From the NCBI RefSeq assembly GCF_001941865.1, contig NZ_CP016162.1:3905501-3969500 (forward strand): a stretch of 64,000 nt of DNA, written 5' to 3'. Position numbers and translations under genes: made by a program. Source of the stretch: Pseudomonas alcaliphila JAB1. GTDB lineage: Bacteria; Pseudomonadota; Gammaproteobacteria; Pseudomonadales; Pseudomonadaceae. Below, piece by piece: positions 42,715 to 52,539 of this stretch (its first letter is position 1; every line of letters begins with the position of its first letter). The notes under the pieces were generated by a model. That model was not told the DNA's origin. It saw nothing but the letters and a program-made list of their open reading frames with translations, and did no database searches.

Positions 42715-42915
42715 TCAGTCGAGCTCTTCGATCCAGGCCGCCTGAATGGCTTCGAGCACCTTCTCGCCACCGCGCTGCGGGTCGTCGGCGAAATCCGGCA
42801 ACTCCAGCACCCAACGATGCAGATCGACGAAATTCACGTAGCGCGGGTCGACATCCGCCTTGCGTTCACTGAGCTGGATGGCGATTTCCAGCACATCGGT
42901 CCACTTCAGGCTCAT
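42715..42915 (-). CDS. iscX: Fe-S assembly protein IscX
   Basis: 66-residue acidic protein: LKWTDVLEIAIQLSERKADV, DPRYVNFVDLHRWVLELPDF and AIQAAWIEELD match IscX (YfhJ), which binds IscS and iron and modulates cluster assembly. Last gene of the isc operon, 13 bases after fdx. Confidence 0.95.
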   Translation of the reverse strand: MSLKWTDVLEIAIQLSERKADVDPRYVNFVDLHRWVLELPDFADDPQRGGEKVLEAIQAAWIEELD

Positions 42916-42928
42916 GCTGTTTTCCTGA

Positions 42929-43270
42929 TCAATGCGGCGCTTCGGCCGCGTGGTTCAGCGAATACTTGGGAATCTCGACGGTGAGGTCTTCCTCGCCGAC
43001 TTTCGCCTGACAGGCCAGACGCGACTGCGCCTCGAGCCCCCAGGCCTTGTCCAGATAGTCCTCTTCCAGCTCGTCGGCCTCGTTCAGCGAGTCGAAACCT
43101 TCGCGCACGATGCAGTGACAGGTGGTGCAGGCACAGACACCGCCACAGGCGCTTTCCATCTCGATATGGTGCTCGTGCGCCAGCTCAAGAATGGAAATGC
43201 CAGGCTCGGCCTCGACCACCAGACCATCCGGGCAGAATCGCTCGTGAGGCAGAAAAATTACCTGCGGCAT
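42929..43270 (-). CDS. fdx: ISC-type [2Fe-2S] ferredoxin
   Basis: 113 residues. Cluster ligands are in ESACGGVCACTTCHCIV (CX5CX2C) and the distant SRLACQAKV cysteine; the acidic surface segment SLNEADELEEDYLDKAWG is typical of adrenodoxin-like ISC ferredoxins. It supplies electrons to IscS/IscU during assembly. The start MPQVIFLPHE has GAGGAA upstream. hscA ends three bases before it. Confidence 0.95.
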   Translation of the reverse strand: MPQVIFLPHERFCPDGLVVEAEPGISILELAHEHHIEMESACGGVCACTTCHCIVREGFDSLNEADELEEDYLDKAWGLEAQSRLACQAKVGEEDLTVEIPKYSLNHAAEAPH

Positions 43271-43273
43271 CAA

Positions 43274-45139
43274 TTATTCCTCGATCTCATTCAGATTGCG
43301 CCCGGCCAGCGCAGCTTTTACCGTCGAATCCAGGCGGCGGGCCGCGAAAGCGTCAGTGACCTGCGACAGCCGCTTGGTCTGCCGCTCGATGGCCAGCCCA
43401 TCATTGCTCGCAAGCAGGTCGCGCAACTCCTGCACCTGCAACTCGATGACCTGGCGCTCCTCGGCATCCAGCAAGCGCTCGCCATCGGCCTGCAGCGCGG
43501 CTTCGACCGCCTCGACCAGACGCTGACCATCGACCTGCTGCTCACGCAGCGCGCGGGCAGCCTTGTCACCTCCAGCGTTCTGGAAGGAGTCCTGCAGCAT
43601 GCGTGCAATTTCGCCATCGGTCAGACCGTAAGATGGCTTGACCTGAATGCTCGACTCGATGCCGGAGCTCAGCTCGCGCGCCGCGACACTGAGCAGACCG
43701 TCGGCATCGACCTGGAAGGTCACGCGGATCTTCGCAGCCCCCGCCACCATCGGCGGAATGCCGCGCAACTCGAAACGCGCCAGGGAGCGGCAATCGGCGA
43801 TCAGTTCACGCTCGCCCTGCAGCACGTGAATCATCATGGCCGTCTGGCCATCCTTGTAAGTGGTGAACTCCTGCGCACGCGCCACCGGGATGGTGGTATT
43901 ACGCGGGATCACCTTCTCCATCAGCCCGCCCATGGTTTCCAGGCCGAGCGACAGGGGTATCACGTCCAGCAGGAGCAACTCCTCACCATCGTCACGCTGA
44001 TTGCCGGCCAGAGCATCGGCCTGGATCGCAGCACCAATGGCCACCACCTGATCCGGATCGATATTGGTCAGCGGCGCACGACCGAACAGCTCGCCGACAG
44101 CCTCACGCACACGCGGCACGCGGGTGGAGCCACCGACCATGACTACCGCACCAACCTCTTCCAGCTCGACACCGGAATCACGCACGGCGCGACGACAGGC
44201 CTTGAGACTGCGCGCCACCATCGGCTCGATCAGCGCCTCGAACTGCGTGCGCGACAACGAACCACGCCACTCACCATGGCTCAGCTCGACACTATCGGCA
44301 TCCGTCAGCCCTTCTTTGGCCACACAGGCAGTCTGCAGCAGGCTGCGCTGGGTCGCCGGGTCGAGATCACTGGAAATACCAGCCTGCTGGATGATCCAGT
44401 CAGCCACGGCATGATCGAAGTCATCACCGCCCAGCGCGCTGTCGCCGCCAGTAGCCAGTACCTCGAACACACCACCGGTCAGGCGCAGGATGGAAATGTC
44501 GAAAGTGCCGCCACCCAGGTCATAAATGGCGACTACGCCCTCTGCTTTCTGATCCAGGCCATAGGCGACTGCAGCGGCAGTAGGCTCGTTGAGCAGACGC
44601 AGAACCGTAAGACCGGCCAGGCGCGCAGCATCCTTGGTGGCCTGACGCTGAGCGTCATCGAAATAAGCTGGAACGGTAATCACCGCACCGACCAACTCAC
44701 CGCCCAAGGTCTGTTCAGCGCGCAAGCGCAGGGTCTTGAGAATTTCCGCCGAGACTTCGACCGGGCTCTTCGCCCCCTGCACCGTCTCGATAAAGGGCAT
44801 GTGCGACTCGCCTGCCGCGAAGCGGTAAGGCATCTGCTCGCCGAGCTGATGCACGTCGGCGATACCGCGCCCCATCAGGCGCTTGACCGACAGCACGGTA
44901 TTGAGCGGGTCGCTGGCGGCCGCCAGCTTGGCCGACTCGCCGACCTCGATGCTTCCAGCGTGGTAACGCACGGCAGACGGCAGGATGACCTTGCCATCAT
45001 CGTCAGCCAGGGGCTCAGCCAGGCCGCTGCGTACAGCAGCAACCAGCGAGTTGGTGGTACCCAGGTCAATACCCACTGCCAGACGACGCTGGTGCGGTTG
45101 CGGGCTCTGTCCGGGCTCGGCGATCTGCAATAAGGCCAT
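43274..45139 (-). CDS. hscA: Fe-S chaperone HscA (Hsp70 type)
   Basis: 621 residues. ATPase domain with [51 protein letters not shown] and [20 protein letters not shown]; substrate-binding domain from about residue 390 ([15 protein letters not shown]) with a helical lid. It binds the LPPVK motif of IscU, which is present in the IscU encoded here. It lies between hscB and fdx. Confidence 0.97.
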   Translation of the reverse strand: MALLQIAEPGQSPQPHQRRLAVGIDLGTTNSLVAAVRSGLAEPLADDDGKVILPSAVRYHAGSIEVGESAKLAAASDPLNTVLSVKRLMGRGIADVHQLGEQMPYRFAAGESHMPFIETVQGAKSPVEVSAEILKTLRLRAEQTLGGELVGAVITVPAYFDDAQRQATKDAARLAGLTVLRLLNEPTAAAVAYGLDQKAEGVVAIYDLGGGTFDISILRLTGGVFEVLATGGDSALGGDDFDHAVADWIIQQAGISSDLDPATQRSLLQTACVAKEGLTDADSVELSHGEWRGSLSRTQFEALIEPMVARSLKACRRAVRDSGVELEEVGAVVMVGGSTRVPRVREAVGELFGRAPLTNIDPDQVVAIGAAIQADALAGNQRDDGEELLLLDVIPLSLGLETMGGLMEKVIPRNTTIPVARAQEFTTYKDGQTAMMIHVLQGERELIADCRSLARFELRGIPPMVAGAAKIRVTFQVDADGLLSVAARELSSGIESSIQVKPSYGLTDGEIARMLQDSFQNAGGDKAARALREQQVDGQRLVEAVEAALQADGERLLDAEERQVIELQVQELRDLLASNDGLAIERQTKRLSQVTDAFAARRLDSTVKAALAGRNLNEIEE

Positions 45140-45184
45140 GGTCTTCTTGAAGTCATCAGGCAGGCTGCCGAGGCAACCTACAGG

Positions 45185-45706
45185 TTAATCGTCGAGGCGC
45201 TCTTCTAACTGGCGCACTTCATGGGAGAGCTTGTCGAGGAACTGCATGCGGCGCATCAAGCGCTCAGCCTCTTCACGGCGAGCTTCGTCATCCCAGCAAG
45301 CAGCGAAGCGCTCATTGAGCTGCTCCTGCGCCGCTTTCAGGCGACGCTTGAAAGTCGCGACACCAGCAAGGTCAGCGTCATCCTGCAGCTCCTCCAACTC
45401 TTCGCGCAGCTGCATTTGCTGCAGGAGGAAGTCAGGATCCTGCACCGTCACTTCCAGCGGCAGCTCGGGGCCACGCATCGCAAGCAGGTAGCGCGCACGC
45501 TGAGACGGCGTTTTCAGAATCTGATAAGCCTCGTTGAGGCAGGCCGAGCGCTCGAGCGCCAGGCGCTGCTCACGCTCACCGGCATCGGCAAAACGATCCG
45601 GATGAACCTGGCGCGCCAGCTCGCGGTAGCGAGCAGCCAACTGCTCCATATCGAGACGAAAGCTCGGCTGCAGGTCGAACAAGGCGAAGTGACAAGGATT
45701 ACCCAC
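45185..45706 (-). CDS. hscB: Fe-S co-chaperone HscB
   Basis: 173 residues. N-terminal J domain ([30 protein letters not shown] with the HPD motif) and a C-terminal three-helix domain ([20 protein letters not shown]) that binds IscU. It begins with GTG at 45706, with GAGGCG upstream. iscA ends nine bases before that. Confidence 0.95.
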   Translation of the reverse strand: MGNPCHFALFDLQPSFRLDMEQLAARYRELARQVHPDRFADAGEREQRLALERSACLNEAYQILKTPSQRARYLLAMRGPELPLEVTVQDPDFLLQQMQLREELEELQDDADLAGVATFKRRLKAAQEQLNERFAACWDDEARREEAERLMRRMQFLDKLSHEVRQLEERLDD

Positions 45707-45715
45707 GCGAGCGCC

Positions 45716-46039
45716 TCAAACGTTGAAGCTTTCGCCGCAACCGCATTCGCCGCGCACGTTGGGGTTGATGAACTTGAAGCCCTCGTTGAGGCCTTCCTTG
45801 ACGAAGTCCAATTCGGTGCCATCGAGATAGACCAGGCTCTTGGGATCGATGATCACCTTGACGCCATGGCTCTCGAATACCTGATCCTCTGCCGCCAGCT
45901 CATCGACGAACTCGAGCACGTAGGCCAGGCCGGAGCAACCGGTAGTGCGCACACCGAGGCGAATACCCTCGCCCTTGCCGCGCCCTTCAAGAGAGCGCTG
46001 CACGTGGCGGGCAGCTGCTTCAGACATGGTGATGGCCAT
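45716..46039 (-). CDS. iscA: Fe-S assembly protein IscA
   Basis: 107-residue A-type carrier. The three cysteines are at [13 protein letters not shown] and [11 protein letters not shown]. The start [13 protein letters not shown] has CGAGG six bases upstream. It passes [4Fe-4S] clusters to targets such as IspG. Confidence 0.96.
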   Translation of the reverse strand: MAITMSEAAARHVQRSLEGRGKGEGIRLGVRTTGCSGLAYVLEFVDELAAEDQVFESHGVKVIIDPKSLVYLDGTELDFVKEGLNEGFKFINPNVRGECGCGESFNV

Positions 46040-46052
46040 TACAAACCTCGTA

Positions 46053-46439
46053 TCAGAGCAAGCCTTTCTTCTGCTTGTAGTCGCGCACAGCAGCCTTGAT
46101 GGCATCTTCGGCGAGCACGGAGCAGTGAATTTTCACCGGCGGCAGCGCCAGTTCTTCGGCGAGCTGGGTGTTCTTGATGCTCTCGGCCTCATCCAGGGTC
46201 TTGCCCTTCATCCACTCGGTCGCGAGGGAGCTGGAGGCAATAGCGGAACCGCAACCGTAGGTCTTGAACTTGGCGTCTTCGATAACGCCGCTCTCGTTGA
46301 CCTTGATCTGCAGGCGCATCACGTCACCGCAGGCGGGCGCGCCGACCATGCCGGTGCCGACATCCGGATCTTCGGCATTGAGCTTGCCGACGTTACGCGG
46401 ATTTTCGTAGTGGTCGATGACCTTGTCACTGTAAGCCAT
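46053..46439 (-). CDS. iscU: Fe-S scaffold IscU
   Basis: 128 residues. Ligands and key residues: GAPACGDVM (first Cys with Asp), [13 protein letters not shown] (second Cys), [16 protein letters not shown] (HscA recognition motif and third Cys). N-terminus [18 protein letters not shown] as in the family. Confidence 0.97.
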   Translation of the reverse strand: MAYSDKVIDHYENPRNVGKLNAEDPDVGTGMVGAPACGDVMRLQIKVNESGVIEDAKFKTYGCGSAIASSSLATEWMKGKTLDEAESIKNTQLAEELALPPVKIHCSVLAEDAIKAAVRDYKQKKGLL

Positions 46440-46512
46440 GTTGTACTTCCTCTCTCATCAGGTGCCGCTCTTCAGGCAGGATCGCCCATCGAGCGATCCG
46501 CCTCGGCAGCTA

Positions 46513-47727
46513 TCAGTGTGCTGCCCATTCCACGGAGGAAATGTCGACACCTTCTTTGAACATATCCCACAGGGGCGACAGCTCGCGCAGCTTGTCCACG
46601 GCCTCACGGACCTTGGCAGCGGCGTAGTCGACCTCTTCTTCGGTGGTGAAACGACCGAAGGTGAAGCGAATCGAGCTATGCGCCAGTTCATCATTGCGGC
46701 CCAGGGCACGCAGCACGTAGGACGGCTCCAGGGAAGCCGAGGTACATGCCGAACCGGACGATACGGCGAGATCCTTGAGCGCCATGATCAGCGACTCACC
46801 CTCGACGTAGTTGAAACTCAGGTTGAGGTTGTGCGGCACGCGAGCAGTCAGACTGCCGTTGACGTACAGCTCCTCCATATCTTCCAACTGGCGGTAGAAA
46901 CGATCACGCAGAGCGGCGATACGCTGATTCTCTGCAGCCATTTCTTCCTTGGCGATACGGAACGCTTCACCCATGCCGACGCACTGGTGAGTGGCCAGGG
47001 TACCCGAGCGCATACCGCGCTCGTGACCACCACCGTGAGTCTGCGCTTCCAGACGCACGCGCGGCTTGCGGCGAACGTAAAGAGCACCGACACCCTTGGG
47101 GCCATAGGTCTTGTGCGCGGAGAAAGACATCAGGTCGACCTTCATCTTCTCCAGGTCGATTTCCACCTTGCCGGTGGACTGCGCCGCATCGACATGCAGC
47201 AGTACGCCGCGCGAGCGAGTCAGCTCGCCGATGGCGGCGATGTCGTTGATGGTGCCGATTTCGTTGTTGACGTGCATTACCGACACCAACACGGTGTCTT
47301 CACGCAGCGCAGCCTCGACCATGGCCGGCGTAATCAGGCCATCCTCGCCCGGCTCCAGATAGGTCACTTCGAAACCTTCGCGCTCAAGCTGGCGAGTGGT
47401 ATCCAGTACCGCCTTGTGCTCGATCTTCGAGGTAATGATGTGCTTGCCCTTGCTGGCGTAGAAGTGCGCCACGCCTTTGATCGCCAGGTTGTCGGACTCG
47501 GTAGCACCGCTGGTCCAGACGATCTCGCGCGGGTCGGCATTGACCAGTTCGGCGACCTGGCGACGTGAATTTTCCACGGCTTCTTCGGCCTTCCAGCCGA
47601 ACACATGGGAGCGCGAAGCCGGGTTGCCAAAGTTACCGTCGACCAGCAGGCATTCACTCATCTTCTGCGCAACACGCGGGTCTACCGGCGTGGTGGCGGA
47701 ATAATCGAGGTAAATGGGCAATTTCAT
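46513..47727 (-). CDS. iscS: Cysteine desulfurase IscS
   Basis: 404 residues. [20 protein letters not shown] start preceded by AGGAGA. The PLP lysine is in [15 protein letters not shown] and the persulfide cysteine in [17 protein letters not shown]; the C-terminus VEWAAH... region binds IscU. It supplies sulfur to Fe-S assembly and to tRNA thiolation. Second gene of the isc operon. Confidence 0.98.
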   Translation of the reverse strand: MKLPIYLDYSATTPVDPRVAQKMSECLLVDGNFGNPASRSHVFGWKAEEAVENSRRQVAELVNADPREIVWTSGATESDNLAIKGVAHFYASKGKHIITSKIEHKAVLDTTRQLEREGFEVTYLEPGEDGLITPAMVEAALREDTVLVSVMHVNNEIGTINDIAAIGELTRSRGVLLHVDAAQSTGKVEIDLEKMKVDLMSFSAHKTYGPKGVGALYVRRKPRVRLEAQTHGGGHERGMRSGTLATHQCVGMGEAFRIAKEEMAAENQRIAALRDRFYRQLEDMEELYVNGSLTARVPHNLNLSFNYVEGESLIMALKDLAVSSGSACTSASLEPSYVLRALGRNDELAHSSIRFTFGRFTTEEEVDYAAAKVREAVDKLRELSPLWDMFKEGVDISSVEWAAH

Positions 47728-47757
47728 TAGGTTTCTCCTATCAGGCAAACGCCCTGC

Positions 47758-48249
47758 TCAGTCGATGGCAGACGCTTCAATCTTATCCAGGCGCGGCGTC
47801 CTGCCATTGCAGCGGCGCTGATCCTGGCGCAACGCGACCTCTTGAACCTCTCGGCGCGCGACCAGATCGGCCAGGCTGATGCCACTGAGGAACTCATGAA
47901 TCTGCTGACTGAGATCGCACCACAGGTGATGGGTCAGACAGGTGTCGCCAGAGTGGCAATCGCCCTGCCCCTGGCAACGCGTGGCATCTACCGACTCGTT
48001 GACCGCATCGATCACCTGAGCCACCTGAATGCCACGCATGTCACGCGAAAGCTGATAGCCGCCACCCGGCCCGCGAACACTGGAAACCAGACTGCCACGG
48101 CGCAGCTTGGCGAACAGTTGCTCGAGATAAGACAGGGAGATGCCCTGCCGCTCGGATATATCGGCCAGGGAAACGGGACCGTGCTGTGCGTGCAGCGCCA
48201 GATCCAGCATGGCGGTAACGGCGTAACGGCCTTTGGTGGTCAGTCGCAT
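47758..48249 (-). CDS. iscR: Fe-S cluster-sensing regulator IscR
   Basis: 163 residues. Winged helix [20 protein letters not shown] with [20 protein letters not shown] recognition region; the [2Fe-2S] ligands are in [20 protein letters not shown] (CX5CX5C and His). It represses isc in the holo form. The start follows the family (MRLT); an in-frame GTG at 48267 is less likely. The operon promoter upstream contains a type 1 IscR site. Confidence 0.97.
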   Translation of the reverse strand: MRLTTKGRYAVTAMLDLALHAQHGPVSLADISERQGISLSYLEQLFAKLRRGSLVSSVRGPGGGYQLSRDMRGIQVAQVIDAVNESVDATRCQGQGDCHSGDTCLTHHLWCDLSQQIHEFLSGISLADLVARREVQEVALRQDQRRCNGRTPRLDKIEASAID

Positions 48250-48288
48250 GGCTCTACCACGAATCACTGAATTGCGGCGAAGTATGCA

Positions 48289-48313
48289 ATTTCCGAGTAT
48301 TTAAGTCAACTAT
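48289..48313 (-). promoter_or_regulatory. IscR type 1 operator overlapping the isc promoter
   Basis: The minus strand reads ATAGTTGACTTAAATACTCG then GAAAT. It matches the 25-base E. coli type 1 consensus (ATASYYGACTRWWWYAGTC-RRSTAT) at about 21 positions. The TTGACT inside it is also a good -35, with CATACT 17 bases later as -10, so holo-IscR would cover the promoter. Confidence 0.8.
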
Positions 48314-48385
48314 AAGACCGATTGATTTACTCAGGATTGACCGCAAAAAGAGGCGGCATGATAGCAAATGCCGCCTCTGCGCGCA

Positions 48386-49165
48386 TCAGGCGGCAGGCTT
48401 GTCGCCCTGCCCCTTGCACACCTCGGCGAAGTCCTCATCGCGCAATGCAGGCAGGGCCTTGGCGCGGTAGTCGCAATCCATCGAAGCCAGCGCCTTGCTG
48501 ACATCCTCGAGCCGCCCGTCTACAGCATGCAGATGATCAAGCAGCTGGCCGATGGCACGCGCCACCGGGTCAGGCATATCCTGACCGACGCCGTAGGCAT
48601 CGAAACCGATCTTCTCGGCCATGGCCTGACGCTTGGCCTCCTGCTCGTCATCGGACTTGACGATGATCTTGCCGGGAATGCCCACCGCAGTCGCACCCGC
48701 CGGCACAGCCTTGGTCACCACCGCATTGGAGCCGATCTTGGCGCCGGCGCCGACAGTGAACGGCCCCAGCACCTTGGCCCCAGCACCGACCACGACACCG
48801 TCTTCCAGAGTGGGATGGCGCTTGCCCTTGTTCCAGCTGGTACCGCCCAGAGTCACCCCTTGATAGAGCGTGACGTCGTTACCGATCTCGGCGGTCTCGC
48901 CAATCACGATGCCCATGCCGTGATCGATGAAGAAACGCCGTCCGATCTTCGCCCCCGGATGGATCTCGATACCAGTCATCCAGCGTCCGAAATTGGACAC
49001 AACGCGCGCCAGCCACTTCCAGCCCGAACGCCACAGGGCATGCGCCACACGGTGCAGCCAGACGGCATGCAGCCCCGGATAGCAGGTCACCACCTCGAAG
49101 GCATTGCGCGCCGCAGGATCACGGTGAAAAACGCTTTGGATATCTTCTCGAATGCGCTCAAACAT
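48386..49165 (-). CDS. cysE: Serine O-acetyltransferase
   Basis: First step of cysteine synthesis. 259 residues from [20 protein letters not shown]. Helical N-terminal domain, then a left-handed beta-helix of hexapeptide repeats ([55 protein letters not shown]) with the catalytic His in [15 protein letters not shown]. It overlaps the end of trmJ by eight bases. The position just upstream of iscR is conserved in Pseudomonas and links cysteine supply to IscS. Confidence 0.96.
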   Translation of the reverse strand: MFERIREDIQSVFHRDPAARNAFEVVTCYPGLHAVWLHRVAHALWRSGWKWLARVVSNFGRWMTGIEIHPGAKIGRRFFIDHGMGIVIGETAEIGNDVTLYQGVTLGGTSWNKGKRHPTLEDGVVVGAGAKVLGPFTVGAGAKIGSNAVVTKAVPAGATAVGIPGKIIVKSDDEQEAKRQAMAEKIGFDAYGVGQDMPDPVARAIGQLLDHLHAVDGRLEDVSKALASMDCDYRAKALPALRDEDFAEVCKGQGDKPAA

Positions 49166-49937
49166 CAGACTTCCCCTGCTTGTGAGGCTCTCCACGCACG
49201 GCCTTCTCTGTCTCGGTAAGGATGCCGCGCAGGATATTCATCTCCAACTTGCTCACCGCACTGCGCCCATAAAGCCGACGCAGGCGAGTCATCAGGTGCC
49301 GCGGCTTCTGCGGATCGAGAAACCCGATCATCACCAGCACGCGCCGCAAATGACCGTAGAAAGACTCCAGCTCATCCGCCGTCGCCGCCTGGGAGTTGAG
49401 CATGGCCGTAGCCTCCAGCTTCTCTACCTTGGTCGGCAGATTCTGCGCTGTGAGCCATGCCATACGAACTTCATAGGCCAGCACCTGCACCGCCGCCGCC
49501 AGGTTCAGCGAACTGAACTCGGGATTGGACGGGATATGCACGTGGTACTGACATCGCTGCAGCTCCTCGTTGGTCAAGCCGGCGTATTCACGACCGAACA
49601 CCAACGCCACTTCGCCGCCAGCAGCGGCCTGCTCGCAACTGGTCACGCCGCACTCACGCGGATCCAGCAGCGGCCAGGGAATGCGCCGATCGCGAGCACT
49701 GGTGCCAATCACCAGACTGCAGCCGACCAGCGCCTCTTCAAGACTACCGACGACCAGCGCAGCATCCAGCACATCGGTCGCGCCGGACGCACGCGCCACA
49801 GCGTCGCCACTGGGAAAATCCTCCGGCTCGACCAGCACCAGGCGCGACAGCCCCATGTTTTTCATCGCCCGCGCCGCGCCGCCGATATTGCCCGGATGAC
49901 TGGTGCCCACCAAAACCACGCGAATATTGTCCAGCAA
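49158..49937 (-). CDS. trmJ: tRNA (cytidine/uridine-2'-O-)-methyltransferase TrmJ
   Basis: SPOUT-family enzyme that 2'-O-methylates position 32 of several tRNAs. [20 protein letters not shown] at the N-terminus, then [40 protein letters not shown] and [19 protein letters not shown] form the knot and SAM site; the C-terminal helical extension is normal for TrmJ. No ATG is available: TTG at 49937 (MLDNIRVV as in relatives, GAGAG 8 bases upstream) is preferred; GTG at 49946 is the alternative. Confidence 0.95.
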   Translation of the reverse strand: MLDNIRVVLVGTSHPGNIGGAARAMKNMGLSRLVLVEPEDFPSGDAVARASGATDVLDAALVVGSLEEALVGCSLVIGTSARDRRIPWPLLDPRECGVTSCEQAAAGGEVALVFGREYAGLTNEELQRCQYHVHIPSNPEFSSLNLAAAVQVLAYEVRMAWLTAQNLPTKVEKLEATAMLNSQAATADELESFYGHLRRVLVMIGFLDPQKPRHLMTRLRRLYGRSAVSKLEMNILRGILTETEKAVRGEPHKQGKSDV

Positions 49938-50082
49938 TGCAGACACTCTCAGAAATCTTCAGGGGGCAACGATCTTACCCAAGCCCTCCGATTAATGCCA
50001 TGCAGCGTAAAGACGGCGCTTCATCGGCAACGGTTTTCTGCTAACATGGCCGGCTTTCTTTAACGCCCCAGGTGAACCTCCC

Positions 50083-50898
50083 ATGCAGCCCATGCTGAAT
50101 ATCGCCCTGCGCGCCGCTCGCAGCGCCGGTGAAATGATCTTTCGCTCCATCGAGCGCCTGGATGTCATCTCGGTAGACGAGAAGGATGCCAAGGATTACG
50201 TCACCGAGGTCGACAAGGCCGCCGAGCTGATGATCGTCCAGGCCATTCGCAAGGCCTACCCGACCCACAGCTTCCTGGGTGAGGAAGGTGGCGTGCTGGA
50301 AGGCAGTGGCGACGGCGCCGACTACCAGTGGATCATCGACCCGCTGGACGGCACCACCAACTTCATCCGCGGTGTTCCGCACTTCGCCATCAGCATCGCC
50401 TGCAAATACCGCGGCCGCCTCGAGCACGCCATCGTTCTCGACCCGGTACGCCAGGAAGAATTCACCGCCAGCCGCGGCCGTGGCGCCGCCCTCAATGGTC
50501 GCCGCCTGCGCGTGAGCAACCGCAAGAGCCTGGATGGCGCGCTGCTGGGTACCGGCTTCCCGTTCCGCAACGAGCAACTGGACAACCTCGAGAACTACCT
50601 GGGCATGTTCCGCAGCCTGGTCGGCCAGACCGCCGGCGTACGCCGTGCCGGTGCCGCCAGCCTGGATCTGGCCTATGTCGCAGCCGGCCGCTACGACGCC
50701 TTCTGGGAATTCGGCTTGTCCGAGTGGGACATGGCAGCCGGCGCCCTGCTGATTCAGGAAGCAGGCGGCCTGGTCAGCGACTTCACTGGTGGCCACGAAT
50801 TCCTTGAGAAAGGCCAGATCGTTGCCGGCAACACCAAGTGCTTCAAGGCCGTGCTGACCGCGATCCAGCCACATCTGTCACCCTCGATGAAGCGCTGA
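50083..50898 (+). CDS. suhB: Inositol-1-monophosphatase SuhB
   Basis: 271 residues. Metal-binding motifs FLGEEGG, WIIDPLDGTTNFIRGVPHFA and SEWDMAAGALLIQEAGG are intact. In E. coli SuhB also works in rRNA antitermination complexes. It is divergent from trmJ and ends at a strong bidirectional terminator. Confidence 0.97.
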   Translation: MQPMLNIALRAARSAGEMIFRSIERLDVISVDEKDAKDYVTEVDKAAELMIVQAIRKAYPTHSFLGEEGGVLEGSGDGADYQWIIDPLDGTTNFIRGVPHFAISIACKYRGRLEHAIVLDPVRQEEFTASRGRGAALNGRRLRVSNRKSLDGALLGTGFPFRNEQLDNLENYLGMFRSLVGQTAGVRRAGAASLDLAYVAAGRYDAFWEFGLSEWDMAAGALLIQEAGGLVSDFTGGHEFLEKGQIVAGNTKCFKAVLTAIQPHLSPSMKR

Positions 50899-50910
50899 GT
50901 TTCCATCGAG

Positions 50911-50943
50911 CAATAAAAAACGCCCGAGGGCGTTTTTTATTGC
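50911..50943. terminator. Bidirectional terminator between suhB and the glycine-zipper gene
   Basis: CAATAAAAAACGCCC-GAG-GGCGTTTTTTATTG, a near-perfect stem with A and T runs that serves both converging genes. Confidence 0.9.
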
Positions 50944-50952
50944 TTTAGATTC

Positions 50953-51495
50953 TTACTGAGCCTGCTGCACCAGCACCAGCTCACCTTGCTTGTTGACCGG
51001 AATACGGCTGCCCGGATCACGATCCATGCGCACGGTACCGACCTTCTCGCCCAGCTGATACTTGACGTCATAGCCCACCAGCTTCTCGCTGGTGTCGGTC
51101 ACGGTGTTGCAGCGGGTTTCGGTGGTGGTATAGGTGTCACGCTGCTGCATGCCTTCCTGAACCTTGTTGCCGGCATAACCGCCGCCAACTGCACCGGCCA
51201 CTGTAGCGATCTTCTTGCCAGTGCCGCCGCCGATCTGGTTACCCAACAGACCACCAGCAATGGCACCGATAGCGGTGCCAGCGATCTGGTGCTGGTCCTG
51301 CACAGGACGTTGACGAGTGACAGCCACGTCCTTGCACACTTCCCGCGGCGTTTTCACGGTTTCATTGATCGGAGTTACGGCCAGCACCTCGGCATAGTCC
51401 GGGCCACGATCAACCAGACTGTAGGTGGCGACGGCCCCACCAGCGGTCACACCCACAGCACCCAGTACGGCACCTACCAACATTGATTTATTCAT
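50953..51495 (-). CDS. Glycine-zipper 2TM-domain envelope protein
   Basis: 180 residues. N-terminal hydrophobic segment (MLVGAVLGAVGVTAGGAVAT) acting as signal or anchor, then a glycine-zipper pair (GTAIGAIAGGLLGNQIGGG, IATVAGAVGGGYAGNKVQEG, about residues 72-112), then a hydrophilic beta-rich tail with one cysteine (TETRCNTVTD) and VGYDVKYQLGEKVGTVRMDR. The family includes SlyB and the rickettsial 17-kDa antigen, but this protein has no lipobox. Probably periplasmic or outer-membrane associated; role unknown. Confidence 0.85.
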   Translation of the reverse strand: MNKSMLVGAVLGAVGVTAGGAVATYSLVDRGPDYAEVLAVTPINETVKTPREVCKDVAVTRQRPVQDQHQIAGTAIGAIAGGLLGNQIGGGTGKKIATVAGAVGGGYAGNKVQEGMQQRDTYTTTETRCNTVTDTSEKLVGYDVKYQLGEKVGTVRMDRDPGSRIPVNKQGELVLVQQAQ

Positions 51496-51548
51496 TTTTG
51501 TGTCTCCTAGGCTCGGCGACTCGCGCCCTTCTCCCAGCCTAGGACAGC

Positions 51549-51582
51549 AAAAAGCCGCGACAAGTTCGACTTGCCGCGGCTT
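51549..51582 (-). terminator. secF terminator
   Basis: AAAGCCGCGGCAAG-TCGAA-CTTGTCGCGGCTTTTT on the minus strand, a 14-bp stem with one mismatch, 31 bases after the secF stop; ends the queA-tgt-yajC-secD-secF run. Confidence 0.85.
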
Positions 51583-51612
51583 TCGCTGACTTTCATGAAG
51601 CGCGTCACAACA

Positions 51613-52530
51613 TCATGGACGACCGTCGTCTGCCTCGGCCTCGGCCACAGGAGGAATCAGATCCTCCACGCTGAGCTTCAGCCATACCAGCACCGTGGCG
51701 CCGATGTAGACCGACGAGTAGGTCCCCACCACCACACCGACCAACAGGGTCAGCGCGAAGGCCGCCAGTACGTCACCGCCGAAGAACAGCAGTGCCAACA
51801 AGGCCAGCGCAGTGGACAGCGAGGTGGCGATGGTACGCAGAAGGGTCTGAGTGATCGAAACGTCGATGTTCTCGATCAGCGAGGTCTTGCGCATTACACG
51901 GAAGTTCTCACGAATCCGGTCGTAGATGATGATGGTGTCGTTGAGCGAATAACCGATCATCGCCAGCACCGCCGCCAGCACCGTCAGGTCGAATGGAATC
52001 TGGAAGAACGCCAGCACACCCAGGGTGATCACCACGTCGTGCACCAAGGATGCGACGGCGCCGACACCAAACTTCCACTGAAAGCGGAAAGCCAGGTAGA
52101 GCATGATCCCACCCAACGCCAGGAGCATGGCGATACCGCCCTGGTCACGCAGCTCCTCACCCACCTGCGGGCCGACGAACTCGACACGCTTGACCTCGAA
52201 GCGCGCTGCCTCGTCGACCTTGCGCAGTGCGGCCGCGACCTCATTACCCAGATCAGGAGAATCGCCAGCCAGACGCACCAGCACATCGGTACTGGCACCG
52301 AAGCTCTGCACCACAGCATCGGCATAGCCTGCCTGGCCCAACTCGGTCTTGATCAGATCGAGATTGGCCGGCTGCTCATACTGCAGTTCGATCAGGGTGC
52401 CACCGGTGAAATCCAGGCCAAAATTCAGCCCTTTGGCAAACAGCGCGCCGAGACCGATCAGCGTCAGCACGACCGTAATGGAGAAGGCGATATTGCGGAT
52501 CGCCATGAAACGAATGGTTGACTTGATCAT
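51613..52530 (-). CDS. secF: Protein translocase subunit SecF
   Basis: 305 residues, six helices. N-terminal helix (NIAFSITVVLTLIGLGALFA), a periplasmic loop with GLDFTGGTLIELQYEQP, then the RND-like membrane block with LAVLAMIGYSLNDTIIIYDR and TLLVGVVVGTYSSVYIGATV. It forms a proton-driven complex with SecD that pulls secreted proteins out of SecYEG. It starts nine bases after secD. Confidence 0.97.
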   Translation of the reverse strand: MIKSTIRFMAIRNIAFSITVVLTLIGLGALFAKGLNFGLDFTGGTLIELQYEQPANLDLIKTELGQAGYADAVVQSFGASTDVLVRLAGDSPDLGNEVAAALRKVDEAARFEVKRVEFVGPQVGEELRDQGGIAMLLALGGIMLYLAFRFQWKFGVGAVASLVHDVVITLGVLAFFQIPFDLTVLAAVLAMIGYSLNDTIIIYDRIRENFRVMRKTSLIENIDVSITQTLLRTIATSLSTALALLALLFFGGDVLAAFALTLLVGVVVGTYSSVYIGATVLVWLKLSVEDLIPPVAEAEADDGRP

Positions 52531-52539
52531 GGCTGCACC

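Noticed and set aside
42932..45133. 733-codon plus-strand open frame
   Set aside because: Antisense of hscA and fdx in GC-rich DNA; no protein-like motifs, while the minus frames are clear Hsp70 and ferredoxin genes.
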